Program-made: the position numbers and the translations under genes
Source: Geosiphon pyriformis
Taxonomy: Eukaryota > Glomeromycota > Glomeromycetes > Archaeosporales > Geosiphonaceae
DNA length: 64,000 nucleotides
Direction: 5' to 3'
Assembly: GCA_016748015.1 (NCBI GenBank)
Contig: JAAOMT010000468.1
Span: 632,262-696,261 of the forward strand
The notes under the pieces: model-generated
Told to the model about the DNA's origin: nothing
What the model saw: only the letters and a program-made list of their open reading frames with translations
Database searches by the model: none
In this document: positions 1 through 14,100 of the stretch, piece after piece
How the letters are laid out: every line of letters starts with the position of its first letter
Position numbering within the stretch: the first letter of the stretch is position 1

Positions 1-379
1 CTTCCAGCATGTCTTCCTCGAGCACAAAATGACGACGCCATGTTTCAATTATGCTGGCCTGAAGAGCGCAACCAGGTGGCCCATAGTCATAAAGGCCAGC
101 GACACCTTTATACAAGACCAGTTTTAATACGTTAACCAACGAAAAAGGGTAAGTTTCTATTCACTTGTTCAAAGAAAGAACTTCACCGCCATATGCCTGA
201 AAAGCTGGAGCGTAGAAAAACCTCTTTTTCAAGACTTCTTCAAGAGAAGCACGGTTGAAAGTGTTCATTGTGTTGGTAGTGAAGGGGCGTTTGTGAGCAT
301 ACAGGTAACCCAAAAAATTAGGATATCGGGAATTAAAAGAGATTATCGGGAAAGTAAAACGACTTAAAATGTGCATCAC
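1..379 (-). CDS. GRS1: Glycyl-tRNA synthetase, N-terminal part (runs off the window)
   Basis: Class II synthetase that charges tRNA-Gly; only the first two exons are in the window. Exon 1 (379-187) ends in the family motif [20 protein letters not shown]. An 81-nt intron (186-106, GTGAAG..AG) follows, and exon 2 (105-1) continues with [16 protein letters not shown] and [15 protein letters not shown], the conserved start of the catalytic core. The first ATG (379) gives about 37 residues rich in Arg, Ser, Phe and hydroxylated residues with almost no acid, resembling a mitochondrial presequence. A second in-frame ATG at 268 ([11 protein letters not shown]) sits where cytosolic forms begin. One gene supplying both compartments is known for this enzyme in yeast and animals; dual initiation here is an inference. 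Identity is firm from the motifs. Confidence 0.95.
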
Positions 380-1070
380 TTTGGGGATGATTATCGAGAT
401 TAGTCGGGATCGACGTTTTTTGATTAAAATTCACGTTACAAATTATATTACCTTAAATTTTTTTTGTAAAATAAGTTACAAGAGAGGGTTTTTAAGCATG
501 CAGTAATACGATTCTTTTGTTTATGCAAACGAAAGAAAAAAGGATTATAGAGTTTTGTGCATGGTTTGTAATGTTTGAACATGTTTCTTTCGCCTTGATT
601 TGGTGTTTGTTGTTTTAATATTTCTAAATTCAGAATGGGATGTTGAATTTCTGAGTTTTGTCAAATAATTATTAGACAATTAGTTGGCTAATTATTTATT
701 TTTATTTTTATTTTTTTATTTTTTCATTTTTTCATTGTTTTGGATAATAATAATTTATTTACATAAAAAATTTCAATAAATAAAATTTATTAATAAACAT
801 TGAAGCATTTATAAATATTGTATATCAAAAAATTAATTTTGTAAATTTTATATTTAATTTTAAAAATAAGATTAGGTATTTGTGGGATCACACTTTGTTA
901 AATAATAATAATCATTAAAAATACTTGGATATTTTAGTGAATAGAGTATTATGGCGTGAAAAGTATCCCATTTTCTCACTTGAACAAAATGGCATTTTTT
1001 CAAGAGACGAACTTTATTAAACATCTAATCTAATATTATTTTGAAAAGAACAATTTATATTTCCGAGTAC
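380..1070. other. Spacer between GRS1 start and mannosidase end
   Basis: AT-rich intergenic DNA holding the presumed GRS1 promoter. No convincing ORF. Around 870-905 there is a short stretch (GATTAGG then ACACTTTGTTA) that resembles 29412-29430, possibly the tail of an old repeat. Confidence 0.5.
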
Positions 1071-3326
<2,256 letters not shown>

Positions 3327-3795
3327 GATGAAGAGTTTCGAAGGTTAGGGTAACGGAGGACGGAAAATGGGTTTGATACTTCATGATCGCCGACATTCTT
3401 CTAATATCCAATTGATGAACGAATTCATAGCCCAAGTAAAACTTTTGCAAGGCACTGTGTATTTAAATTATCGTGGATTCCTAATTGGAGCACATCACGA
3501 AGATTGTGAACATAATTTCTCCAAACTATTCACAATAGTCATTATTATTCAAAGCTTCCCAAAGATAATCGGAAAGACATTTGTTGTACACAAATACAGG
3601 TTTTCTGTCATTTTTATATTTATATTTATATATATATATTGAAATTGCAGCTTTTCTTTTCTCGGATTAGGCCGCTAAATTTTGCGGTTTATAAACGGAA
3701 AAAGCTTCTAAGGAGAGGGGTGAATTTCGATAATGTTTTGTGTTTCCTTTTTTTAAGTCTTTCCATAGAATAATTAAGGCCACATTTTAAAGAGC
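3327..3795. other. Spacer upstream of the mannosidase gene
   Basis: Presumed mannosidase promoter plus the eIF5A 3' region. Includes a short T/A repeat (about 3608-3642). An open frame on the plus strand (3367-3642) has no recognisable family and low complexity at its end. Confidence 0.5.
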
Positions 3796-4768
3796 TTAAG
3801 CTGTGAATTGTTAAATAACCTTAATAAGTAAGCATTAAAAAAAATTAAAAAAAGGGATATTAATTAAAGATTTACACTTACATTTGGGGGCTTCTTTTAA
3901 GGAGATAGCAGCCTCCTCGCCCATAGCACTAATGATAGTGACCAAAAGTTCTTTACCTTAAAAACAAAGAATAGATTAAAGTGTAAAAAAATATCTGTAT
4001 ATTTGATGAGTAAGATTCCTTCTTTTAAATTACCTTCACCAAATTCCGATTCAAGCTTGTCGCCCAATTCACCTTCGGGAACACGAACATCGTCTTTAGT
4101 AGTCCCATCACTGGTCATCAAACTCAAGAATCCGTCATCAATATTCAAAAGTGAATATTCAGTACCTAAAAAATTTATTAGTATTAATCCTTAATCCTTA
4201 AAAAAAACCACATCAGAATAAACTATTCTTACGCGAGACATTAGGGACATCCATATTATGAGTAGACGGGGAGATATCTGTAAAATAAAAATTTTTAGAT
4301 TATAAAAAAGCATGGAAATCCTAGAAAAAAGTTTTGGACCAATATTGAAATTGATCATGTGTGAGTCGAGCATATTTTCACCTTCGAGTTTCTTCCCAGT
4401 GAATATATCAATTCCGACAAGATGAACTTTCTAAAGTAATACAAGTTATTAAAAAGGAAAATTAATATCAATAATTTTGTATATTTAGGTTTAAATTGCG
4501 TTAATGAAACCTAAGGAGATCTACCGCGTGCCCGTGTTTACCAGTTTTACTGGTGCTCATTTCTACTATCTTGCACGGTCTACCCTTAAGAAGCACGTAG
4601 CCATTCTAATGACATGGTCATGATTAAAAAAAATTTCAAAGTAAAACATTATTAATGTGGGTCTTTGTGGAAAAAAAATACCTTTCTAAGAGCAGAGCAC
4701 TGAACAGGGTAGGTGGCTGAGGCCCCGGACCCACCTTGCTCGAAATCGTTGTGTTGATCATCCTCCAT
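3796..4768 (-). CDS. HYP2: Translation initiation factor 5A (hypusine-containing)
   Basis: eIF5A promotes elongation through difficult peptide bonds and termination on cytosolic ribosomes. The spliced protein is 157 residues, the normal size. The hypusination loop [14 protein letters not shown] is complete, the modified lysine being about residue 52. Other family blocks are [43 protein letters not shown] and a C-terminal half ending [18 protein letters not shown]. Six exons are needed. The last is remarkable: after KEAPK the reading enters a donor (T/GTAAGT, about 3880), and joining to an acceptor at 3801-3802 adds only CTTAA, giving Ser and the stop, which restores the conserved KEAPKS ending. 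Without that splice the frame would run on into a low-complexity tail. Start at 4768 is the first ATG in frame. Confidence 0.96.
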
Positions 4769-4984
4769 AATTCGTGAAAAAAAAAGTATTTTACAGGTAA
4801 AAGTAAAGGATGAAATAAAAACGTCAAGAGTAGGGAAGATGGGACGATTTGGGGGCCGATGAAAAGATTTGCATAATAATGCCTATCAATAAAAAAAAAA
4901 TACTAATCAGTTGCTTAGTAATGCTTATCAGGTTCAAAATCACAAGATAAATAACCCACCTTTTTCTCTTCCCTCTTTCCTGAA

Positions 4985-6519
4985 CTAACTTTTCAAAATG
5001 CTGAAACCACTACCACTGCCACCTCTGCTACCAAGAAAGGTTAACTCTATACCCATATCTTTAGGACAAAGCAAAAAGAGGATCTTGAGCGACAAACAAC
5101 TTCTCGCCCGATCTCTGACGAGCACAAACTCTTCCAGGATGTTCTCGCCGCATGCAGGGAAGGAGAGCTGCTCGCTACTGAAGAGAACGCAGGAATAAAA
5201 GTACGCAAAGTAAAGGCAACAGCAGCCCGTGGCAAACCCCAGAAGACGGAAGGCATTCTCAACCGCACGTTACTAGCTAAGACGTATACCAACCACCTTC
5301 AAAAGCAGCTATTGAAGCGATGGATGGGGTTGGCGAGATTTGCCATTAACACCGTGGTGGGATGGAGCAGAAGACGTCGCATCATTATGAAATAAGAGTA
5401 TCACAGAAAATGGATGGATGAAACCTAGGACTTTTGAACAAAAACATCTTTTTGATGATTCGGCTATTTAGGTGAAAGAAAATTTTGCAGAGCCATTGTC
5501 CCTCTTGGCATGCTCTTAAAAGGATGCTCCTGCCAACATCATAGATGAAGCGATTGATCAAGCATTAAATCTAATGCACAGCGACAACAAGGTGCATCAT
5601 CATCTTTCTTTTCAATCTCGTAAGACACTGCATCACACCATAACAATTCGTGCTCAGAATTTTGCCGAGTCACCTTGGAGTCGCTTCTATGTATCTTAAA
5701 TTTACACTTCAGCAATATACATCGACAAAAGGTAAAGATAATAAATTTTTAAATTGTTTTATATCATTATTTATGTCGTCTTTATGTCATTTTTTATTCT
5801 TTATCTTATTCTTTATTTTTAAGGATAAACATATACTATCGCCTCTCCGCTTCGTAAAAATAACAAGTGGCCCAATCCACACAAGATCACATGTGATGGA
5901 AAACTTATTCTTGACAAACCAACAAGTGAAAGTTTACCTGGGTCTACGAGATACAAATACAAGTCCGCGAAACCCAAGTGGATGATTCGATTCGTGCAGT
6001 CCCCATAGATCTTGGCAATTGCACTCCATTTACATGTTATTCCTCAACAAAAGGTATAGGCAAAATAGGCTCTTGTGGCATCTGTCGTATTGCAAATTTA
6101 TAAATGGGCTTTGCTCAAAGAAAGCTAAAGCCAGAAAATTAGAAAGGCGATTGGGTGCATGTGTCAAAAGATTTTACACTTGCAGACAGAAATACACAGA
6201 AAGGCAGTCGCATTTTCCACTCACAAATTTGATGCTATTGTTAATCGAAAAAGAAAACAGTTGGAAAAAGATCCCATGCTGCGGGCACTATCAATTTCGT
6301 CAACGTCTGATCGCCAAGGCAGAATTGGGAATCCGAATTATTATCCAAAATGAGGTCTATAACTCTAAAACTCGTAGCTGGTGTGGAAATATCCAAAGAA
6401 TCGGAGGATCTGAGGTGTACAGCCCCCGGAATTGTAAGCTTGTTATGGATAGAGATGAAAATGGCGCTTGGAGGATCTTTCTCCGGGCATTGCTTGATGG
6501 AGCCTTGGTGTTACAGTGA
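4985..6519 (+). pseudogene. Broken Fanzor (eukaryotic TnpB-like RNA-guided nuclease) gene
   Basis: Remnants of one long protein lie in order on the plus strand but in different frames. 5066-5395 holds an N-terminal segment with DEHKLFQDVLAACREGELLA and LKRWMGLARFAINTVV, the kind of N-terminal helix that opens TnpB/Fanzor proteins. About 5540-5690 reads IIDEAIDQALNLM and HLSFQSRKTLHHTITIRAQN. About 5980-6100 reads SIRAVPIDLGNCTPFTCY and KGIGKIG, the RuvC-I region with its catalytic Asp. 6159-6353 supplies the RuvC-II region (KFDAIV). 6260-6519 reads HYQFRQRLIAKAELGIRI, then NSKTRSWCGNIQRIGG and LVMDRDENGA, the zinc ribbon and RuvC-III. At least four frameshifts, several stops, loss of one Cys in each zinc-ribbon pair (RSWCG, SPRNC), and a Trp where Arg or Asn usually follows NGA show that it is dead. 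Family assignment is from motif order; no mobile ends were identified. Confidence 0.85.
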
Positions 6520-6806
6520 TGTGAGAAATAATACCAATACTTCGTATTGCCTATCATTGATTTGTTACAATCCATCCGGCTTGTAAACTATTTACGATAG
6601 CGTGAATTGCAGCATTCATAATCTTATTTAATCAAAAATAAAACCAAAAATTCAACAATCTATCGTATGATGGCTGCGGACGAAGATATTTCCAAGTTAT
6701 AATTTAAATAATAATTTTGCAAATTTTTTATTGAATCGAGATTACGTTGGGTTTATTAACTTTTTATAAACATTTCAATGATCAATTTCAGTTTATAAAT
6801 TGGCTC
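6520..6806. other. Spacer between Fanzor relic and small gene
   Basis: AT-rich; no gene seen. It would contain any Fanzor 3' guide-RNA region and element end, but I could not identify either. Confidence 0.4.
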
Positions 6807-7323
6807 TTAGCTTTTTTTCACCTTTTTCTCGTTAGTTTCCGGGGACTGAATGCCAACAATTTGTTCAATAGTACCCTTTTTAATAAAATAAAAAAACAAA
6901 GTATAATAATTAAGATCTTTTTATCATTTTCCCCATTTTCATTGATAAAAAAATCTTTAAATCTTTACCGTTACAGCTTCAACTACAGAATACATCAAAT
7001 TAGTAGCATTTTCGATTATAAGGGTACAATCATTATTGGCTTCAGGAGGATCTTTTTCATCTATTGAGCTATTGTCACTATCCGGTGGTCTAACTGTTTA
7101 ATTGAACAGATATGACTTCAACTTAATTTATTACGCAACTATCAGTCAGATTAACTATTTAAGTATCACCTCATTACTCACCACCAGTAGGATTCGATCC
7201 GATTCCCGCTAAAGCTGTTGAACCTTTAGTTGTAATCCAAGCTTTATTATCTTCGTTATTTTTTAATCGCAAATCATCCTGCTGTGCTTCAGTAATGAGA
7301 TCTGTAACACTTTTCGAAGACAT
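6807..7323 (-). CDS. Small protein of unknown function, about 111 residues, three exons
   Basis: Not recognised. Exon 1 starts at 7323 (MSSKSVTDLITEAQQDD) and reaches a GTGAGT donor near 7182. Exon 2 (about 7097-6970) reads RPPDSDNSSIDEKDPPEAN and IIENATNLMYSVVEAVT before a GTAAAG donor. Exon 3 (about 6870-6807) gives GTIEQIVGIQSPETNEKKVK and stops. The joins keep one frame and remove all stops, and the codon use matches the neighbouring host genes, which supports a real gene. The product is acidic in the middle and ends with a Lys-rich tail. No signal peptide or membrane segment is visible. The alternative acceptor at the exon 2 border (AG at either of two adjacent sites) is unresolved. Confidence 0.55.
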
Positions 7324-7779
7324 TTTAAAGTAAAAAGATTTTTAATTTGAATTTGATCAAAGGGTTGGAAGCCTTTTTAATTCGATTACTTGTTTCAAAT
7401 TTCACCTAATATGAAATTTTATTTGGGAATTCTCCTTTTTATATTCTCCCTTTCTCTTTCTGATCATGCTGGAATCCAAAATTGAATTAACTAAATAAAC
7501 ACTTTTGACCTACATATCATGACGTTATGGTGATGAATGAGACTCAAATCTAACCTAGATTGATGTCAATTTGTCAATTATTCAATATGATATTGATCAA
7601 AAAATTTCATTATGATATCAGCCAAATAAAATAGGAATCGGGTAGTCACTGTAAAAGTTTCATTCTAGGTTATGTCTATTTCAGGTTTTTTATTAAAAGC
7701 TACTCATTATCCTGCTACAATCTCTAATAGTGCCAGGATTTAGAACCTATGCCTTTATACATTCAATAATATTATTCTC
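7324..7779. other. Spacer leading into the AT-rich block
   Basis: Presumed promoter of the small minus-strand gene. No other gene seen; base composition drops sharply in GC after about 7770. Confidence 0.5.
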
Positions 7780-10008
7780 AAAAAAATATTGAAATACATA
7801 TAATATTATTTTTACATATTATCTGAAATTTTTATAATAAATATTATATTCTTAAGTTAATTTTTCATATTATTTCTATTTGAAAAAAATTATTATTCAA
7901 AAAAGTATTTTCATATTTTAAATTTTAGCTTGTTTAAATATATAATAAATAATTAAATAATTATTTTTATTAAAAATATATTTTTAAATAGTTTAATTAA
8001 AATAATATGTATATTTGTAAATAAATTTTATTGAAAAATATAAATCCATTTTTAAAATATATTTTATTTAATTATTGAATTTATAAAATTAATAAAAACA
8101 TTATAATTTTAAAATGAATTTTAAAAGCTAAAAATTATATATATATATAACTTGTATTAATATAATTATTTTATATATATTAATGCTATTTTAATTAATT
8201 AACATATTAATTAGATAATTAATTATATTAAAATTCTTAGCAATTATTTTTTAAATTTTATAAATAGTTTTAACAAAATAAATCAATAAAAAAGTGAGAA
8301 TTAACAATAATAAATAATAATAATAATAAGTTTTATATTTGTTTTTTTAATAAATCTATACTATTCAAGTTTTTAAAATAAATATTAATTAAAAAATTGT
8401 AAAAAATTTTTTTTAGGTATTTTTATGATCATAATTAGAGCAAAAATAAAAAAATTGTAAATTCTTTATTTTTTAAAACAACTAATAGTACTTTTATTAA
8501 TAATATATTTACAACTATAACAATACTATAAAAAATATTCTTTTTAAATAAAATAGTAATTAACCAGTCTTTTTTTAATTTAAAAACTTTTTTTATTTTT
8601 GATTAAAAGTTTTTTTTAAAGTTCTATTAAAAAAAACTTATTAAAAGTAGTTTTAATATAATTTTTGTCTTTTTTAAAAGCTTTAAAGTATTTAATTAAA
8701 AACCAATAATTAAGTTGTTTTTTTTTTTGTTTTTTTTTTACTGTTGTTTAAATAACCAAAAAAACCAAAACAACCAAAAAACAATCTTTTTAAATTTTTA
8801 TTATATTTAATAACAACTTTTTTAAAGTATTAAAAATTATTTTTTTTGGTATTTTTTAAAAAAAATCAATTTTTTTAATAATTTTAAATATGCTTGTTTT
8901 TTTAGTTTTTAATAAAATTAAATTTAATAAAAGTATTAATAATTAATTAAAATTTACCAACTTTTAAATAAGCTGCTTTAAAAAAAAATACTAATATTTT
9001 TAAAAAAATTGTTAATATAAAATTAAGATTTAAATACTAATATCTTTTTTATTGTTATATTAAGCTTTATTTATATAATTTATTATTGTTTTTTTATAAA
9101 GTTTTTTAATTAATCTAAAATTTATTATTATATTTAAATTTAATATAATACTTTTATAATAATTATAAATTATTAAATACAAATAAAATTAAATAATAAC
9201 ATTATTTTTATTTTGTTTATTTATATTATTACAAGTAATTTTTAAATATTTTTTATTTTTATTTAATTTTTTTATTCAATTAAATATTATGTTTAATATA
9301 TTATTAAGTTTTTTTTTAATTTGATTTTATTAAGAACATAATTAATTTGTTTACATATTATTTTATTTTAAATACCAAATAAATATATTTTAAATGAAAA
9401 TAATTAATTTTACTTATTAATTAAAATATAAAAAATATTTTTTTATTTTTTTAAAATTATTTAATATTTTTTTAAATTTTTAATTTAGATAATAATTAAA
9501 CTTTGCTTATAAATTAAATAAATTATTTAAAACTTGTATTAATAATAATATACAATATTTAAATAAGTTTCGATTTTTTTATACCAAAATAATAATACTG
9601 AAAATTTATTATTATTATATTATCAATAATTATAAAACTTGATTAATTTTTTAGTTTAAAATTTTAATATTGTTAATAATAATAAGTTTAAAACTTTTTT
9701 ATAATATTATTAAATAATAAAAATATTATATACAAATATTATTAAAACAACTAAAAAATAAAAAACAAGAAAATTGAATAATTTTATTAATAAATACAAA
9801 TATTAAATAATTATTTTAAGTAAAAAAAACTTTTTTTTTATGTTTAAAATTTTTTAAAATACCAATTTAATATAAAAATTTTTCATTTTTCATTTTTTTT
9901 GGTTATTTTTTTTTCACTATTTTATAAAACACAAATCCTTTTATTATTACTTTAACAGCCACTATTAGTAACATAATATTTAAAAAAAAATCAGTTAAAA
10001 ATATTGTT
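7780..10008. repeat. Extremely AT-rich decayed DNA, unassigned
   Basis: Long runs of A and T with almost no C or G. Many short homopolymers. No ORF, RNA gene or recognisable repeat family. By analogy with the next 8 kb this is probably old transposable-element DNA eroded by C-to-T change, but I see no sequence identity that proves it here. Confidence 0.5.
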
Positions 10009-10557
10009 TTGAATTTAATAAGTAAAAATTTGATACAAAAACCCAAAATTTCAATTAACAAAATAAAATACTTAAATAATAAAGCAGATTTAAAGTTTAA
10101 ATTACCTTTGTATAATATTAGTCAGCTTGAAAATATGAATATTTTTTTGAATAATGTGATAAAAAACTTAGTTGTACATAATATTAGCTATAATATTAAG
10201 AATAAAAGTAATAAATCTTTAGATTTTTATACTAATACTCTAAAAACAAAAAAGTTCAAATCTGAAAAAGTGGTAGATTCTTTTTTTGGCTTTTGTAATT
10301 TTAGCTTTATTGATAATAATAATAATATCTTTAATGTATTATTATTTTTGTTAATTAATTTTACTTTATATTTAAGTGTTCAAATCAAAGAAAAAAGAAG
10401 TTTTAACTTAGTTAAGTTATTTATACTAAATATTAATTTCTTAATTATATTTAACAAAATTTTTAATAATAAGCTTAAGTTTATAAAAAAAATTTTCTAT
10501 AATGTTAATAATTTTAGAGAAGTGTTAATTTTTTTAAAATTTTCAAAATATTATTAA
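10009..10557 (+). pseudogene. 182-codon open frame in AT-rich decayed DNA, origin unknown
   Basis: Reads from a TTG at 10009 to 10557 without a stop, although stop codons should be very frequent in sequence this AT-rich. Product is Asn/Lys/Phe/Ile/Leu-rich with almost no Pro, Gly or Ala, as expected if a normal gene had its C converted to T (Ser to Phe, Pro to Leu, Asp to Asn, Glu to Lys). It contains a block LPLYNISQLENMNIFLNNVI and a later KKFKSEKVVDSFFGF. I do not recognise the family. No start ATG is present at the beginning. It could be an internal exon of a host gene or of a mobile element. It is followed by other decayed sequence. Confidence 0.4.
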
Positions 10558-10815
10558 AATATAATTTATGTTTGAATCTAGTTTTAAAACTACTAAGTAG
10601 TTAATTATAAAAAAAAATTTTTTAATTAATATTAATCTAAAAAAATTAACATTTAATTGGATTAAAAAATTATAGTTAAAAAAATTTCAGTAGATTTTTT
10701 CAAATTAGCAATTAAATTAATACTGTTTAAATTTGACAATATTATTTTTATTAAAATACAGCTTATTAATTTTTGGCAGAAAGTTTTAATTAAATTTGAA
10801 AGTTTTAAAGTTGTT

Positions 10816-11116
10816 AACTTGATTACTGATTTGGCTTCAAGGTTCTCTGCAGAGGTGGTTAGGTTACTTGACATCACTAATGCTTTAGGTGTTCATTTTG
10901 GTTTTCGCAAGTCTTGCATGTTCTTTTCAGGTATAGATGAATCGGTATTAGTTCATATAGCTGCGTAGTGTTGTTCTGATCGGCCTGAGTGGCTGGTCAC
11001 GTGTAGAAAGTGCATGATTCACGCCTAGTTTAGATCAATTCCTTGATGTATAGTACTAGGTAGTGTTTGGACCTCATTCGTTAAGCAATAAAAAAAAAAA
11101 AAAAAAAACTTGATTA
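10816..11116 (+). mobile_element. Young 5'-truncated LINE insertion with poly(A) and 10-bp target duplication
   Basis: A 281-bp island of ordinary base composition (10826-11106) inside the AT desert. It begins within the last codons of a LINE ORF2 (reading VVRLLDITNALGVHFGFRKS, then FFSGIDESVLVHIAA and stop near 10968), continues through about 120 bp of 3' UTR, and ends in 19 A (11090-11108). It is flanked by AACTTGATTA at 10816-10825 and again at 11107-11116. These are the signs of target-primed reverse transcription: 5' truncation, A tail, target duplication. The same 3' UTR, heavily C-to-T altered, is found at about 17640-17790 and about 29585-29680. Confidence 0.85.
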
Positions 11117-11129
11117 TAGTTAAATAGTT

Positions 11130-14100
11130 AATTTTGTTAAGAAAAAATTTGATGTAAATTATCAAAGCTAATATTAATAAACATATATAGGATTTAAAAA
11201 ACTACTATTATATTTTTTTATATATTTTACTAATAGACACAACTATTCATAATTTTTTTAATTTAGTCTAATCTTATAATAGAAAAATATGTTTAATTTT
11301 TTGTAACTCTGTCTTTTACATATAAATATACTGTACTGTTATATGTTTTGTTATGGTTAAAAATATTATTATTTATTCAATTTTTGTCTTTAAAAATATT
11401 AATTTGGTTTAAACTGGTTTATTTTTTTCTAAATATGTCAAATATAAGAAATCTGGTTATGTTTTAGCGATTTATAATAATAATTCTCAACTATTTGGTT
11501 AAAATTCAATTTTTTTTAAAGTCAGATAAAAAGTATTTTGTTTTTATTTATACTAAAAAGCAGACTTTTATGTTTTATTAATAGAATAACATGAGTTTTT
11601 ATAATAAGTGATAATTTAAAACATCTTTTTTTTAAATTATCTTTTTGGTAAATATATTAATTAACAATTCCAAAGAAATTTTTATTAATTTGACTTTGGC
11701 TTCTTAATTAAATACTTTTAAGTACTTTTTGAAACTTTTATTTGATTATATTATTAAAATATCTTACAAACTAAATGGTTTTTTTCTTTGCTATTATTAA
11801 ATTGTATTGTAAAAACATCTGTTTTGGATGTTAATCTAGTATTAAATATGGCTATTAATAAGCTATTGTCTATTTTTTCTGTTTTATGTATTAATTTTGG
11901 TATCTTTCAAAACATATTTTTTAGTGAATCCAAAGTTTTAACTGCCAAAATTAGTGGTTTAAAAACTAATATAATGGTTTTAAAAAGTTTAATTACATCT
12001 ATTATAGATAAATTAAAGTTTTTTAGTTTGAATAATAGCATAGTATTCTTTTTTTTTCTAATAAATAGCTTAATTTATATATAATATTAAAAGAATAAAT
12101 GTTTTTGTCAAACAAAATAATATTATTAAATAATATAATAAGTTAAAAAATAATATTTTAATTGTTATTAAAACTAAGCGTTATTTTAGTATTAAATCTT
12201 AAATTGTAAATAAGTTTTTAGATATAAAAGTATTTATTTTTGGTTTGAATTTTGAGTATTTAAATGTTGATATTATTTTAATTGTAAATAAATATTTAGC
12301 CAAACATATTTCAAAAATTTTTAAAATTTTTAATAGGCTTTTGATATTCTATTTATTGTTTAAAACAAATAATCAGTTTTTGTGTTAAGATTATATACAA
12401 ACATATTTTAGAAAAATGGTTAAACCAAACAGTTATTATTAATTTTCTTATAATTTATATATATAATAAGAGTATTTTTGTTATTTTAGAAGATAATTTC
12501 AATAAAAATAGTATTAAATATAGTATTAAATTTAAAAAATATATGGATTTAAGTTTAGTTAATTCTTTAATTAGTAGTTTATTTGTTAAATTTTCTACAT
12601 AAAAAATTTAAAAAAAGTTAAAAAAACAATTAATTATATTTTTATATTACTAAATTTGGTTAAAGTTTTTACTGACAGAAAAATTTCGAATATAAGTGAT
12701 TTTTTTAACCCTAATTATCTTGCAGTTTCTGTTTTGATTAAATTAAATAATATTTTAAATGTATATTTAAGTATTTTTTACAAACAAATTAATAAAAACT
12801 AATAAAAATACAACTTTAAAAAAACTAATACATTTAAATAGACTTTTTTTACAAATATTACATTGGCAAATATTACTGTATTTAGTAAATAATTTGAATA
12901 TGTAAAAAAAAATTTAGATTTAGATATTATATAAAATATTATTAAAAAAATTGTTAGTTTTTTGGCCAATAAACTCTTTTTTAAATTTTAGAACAAAAAT
13001 TTTAATAGTATTTTCACTAAGATTTTATTTTGCTTTTATAAATTAAATATTTAAGATTGTTTAAACTTTCTATTTAAGTATTAACAGTGAGTTAAATAAC
13101 TTAATTATTTGTTGGTTGTTACTTAATAATTTATGAACATATAATATTTAAGATTTTTTAGTATTAAGTATCAATCTTAATATAATCAAATATAAATTAA
13201 CTAAAGTTAAAAAAATATATTGTGTGCTCAAATTAGTTAAATTTTAATAAGCTAAAGTTATAAAAATTTGTATTATTATTGATAAGAGAATAAAAAGTTT
13301 TAAAATTAATAAAAACCACACTATTAGGAATGTTTTAAAGCAATTTTTTTATAAAGTAGTTTTAAATTATTTAATAAATAGTAAAAATTTGGTGCTAAAG
13401 TCTAAAAAAATTAAGTTTTAAATGAATTCAATCATAGAGAAATAAATAAAAAAACACAAGATATTAAAAAATGTTTTAAGTATTTGGTATTAATAATATT
13501 TGTTTTTGGCTTATATAACTAATAATACTTTTTTTAAAGTTATAAATAAGATTAATCTTGATAAAATATTGGATATTGTTTTAGAGTTACTGAATAAAAA
13601 AGCTTTTGGTTTGTCTAAGATATCTAATAAACTTTAAAAACATTGTAATTTTTCAGTTTTGGGTTTTTTACTGAATTTTTTTAATAGTTGTTTAACAAAT
13701 AAGTTAGTTTTTTAGTCTTAAAAAGAAGTTTAAAAGTTAATAATTCTTAAACTATATAAATAAAAAGATTCTAATTAATACAAAACTTATTGTATTAATT
13801 AAGACTACTTAAAAAATTTTTTTTAAAATCTTATCAAACAAAATTTTTTTAATTTGCAATAAACATAATATTTTTTTTATAGAAACAACTTTTCAGTTTT
13901 AAAAAAAATAACTATGTAATCTTTAATTTTTGCTATTAGTTTAATAATAAAAAATATTCTTAAAAAAAATTATAAACTTTAATTGGTATTATAAAATATA
14001 TATAAAACATATAATTTAGTAAACTAGATGTATTTAAAGAACAGTTTAATTTGTATTAAATATATAATAAATTTGTTAAGTTTTTTGGTAGTATTTACAA

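Noticed and set aside
3367-3642. 91-codon plus-strand ORF
   Set aside because: No family, ends in low-complexity Ile/Tyr/Phe repeat and lies in the mannosidase promoter.
5650-5985. 111-codon ORF as an independent gene
   Set aside because: Lies within the Fanzor relic; other frames of the same stretch carry the Fanzor-like segments.
6747-7067. 106-codon plus-strand ORF
   Set aside because: Antisense to the spliced small gene and its introns; Phe/Ile/Leu-rich composition typical of an AT-rich shadow.
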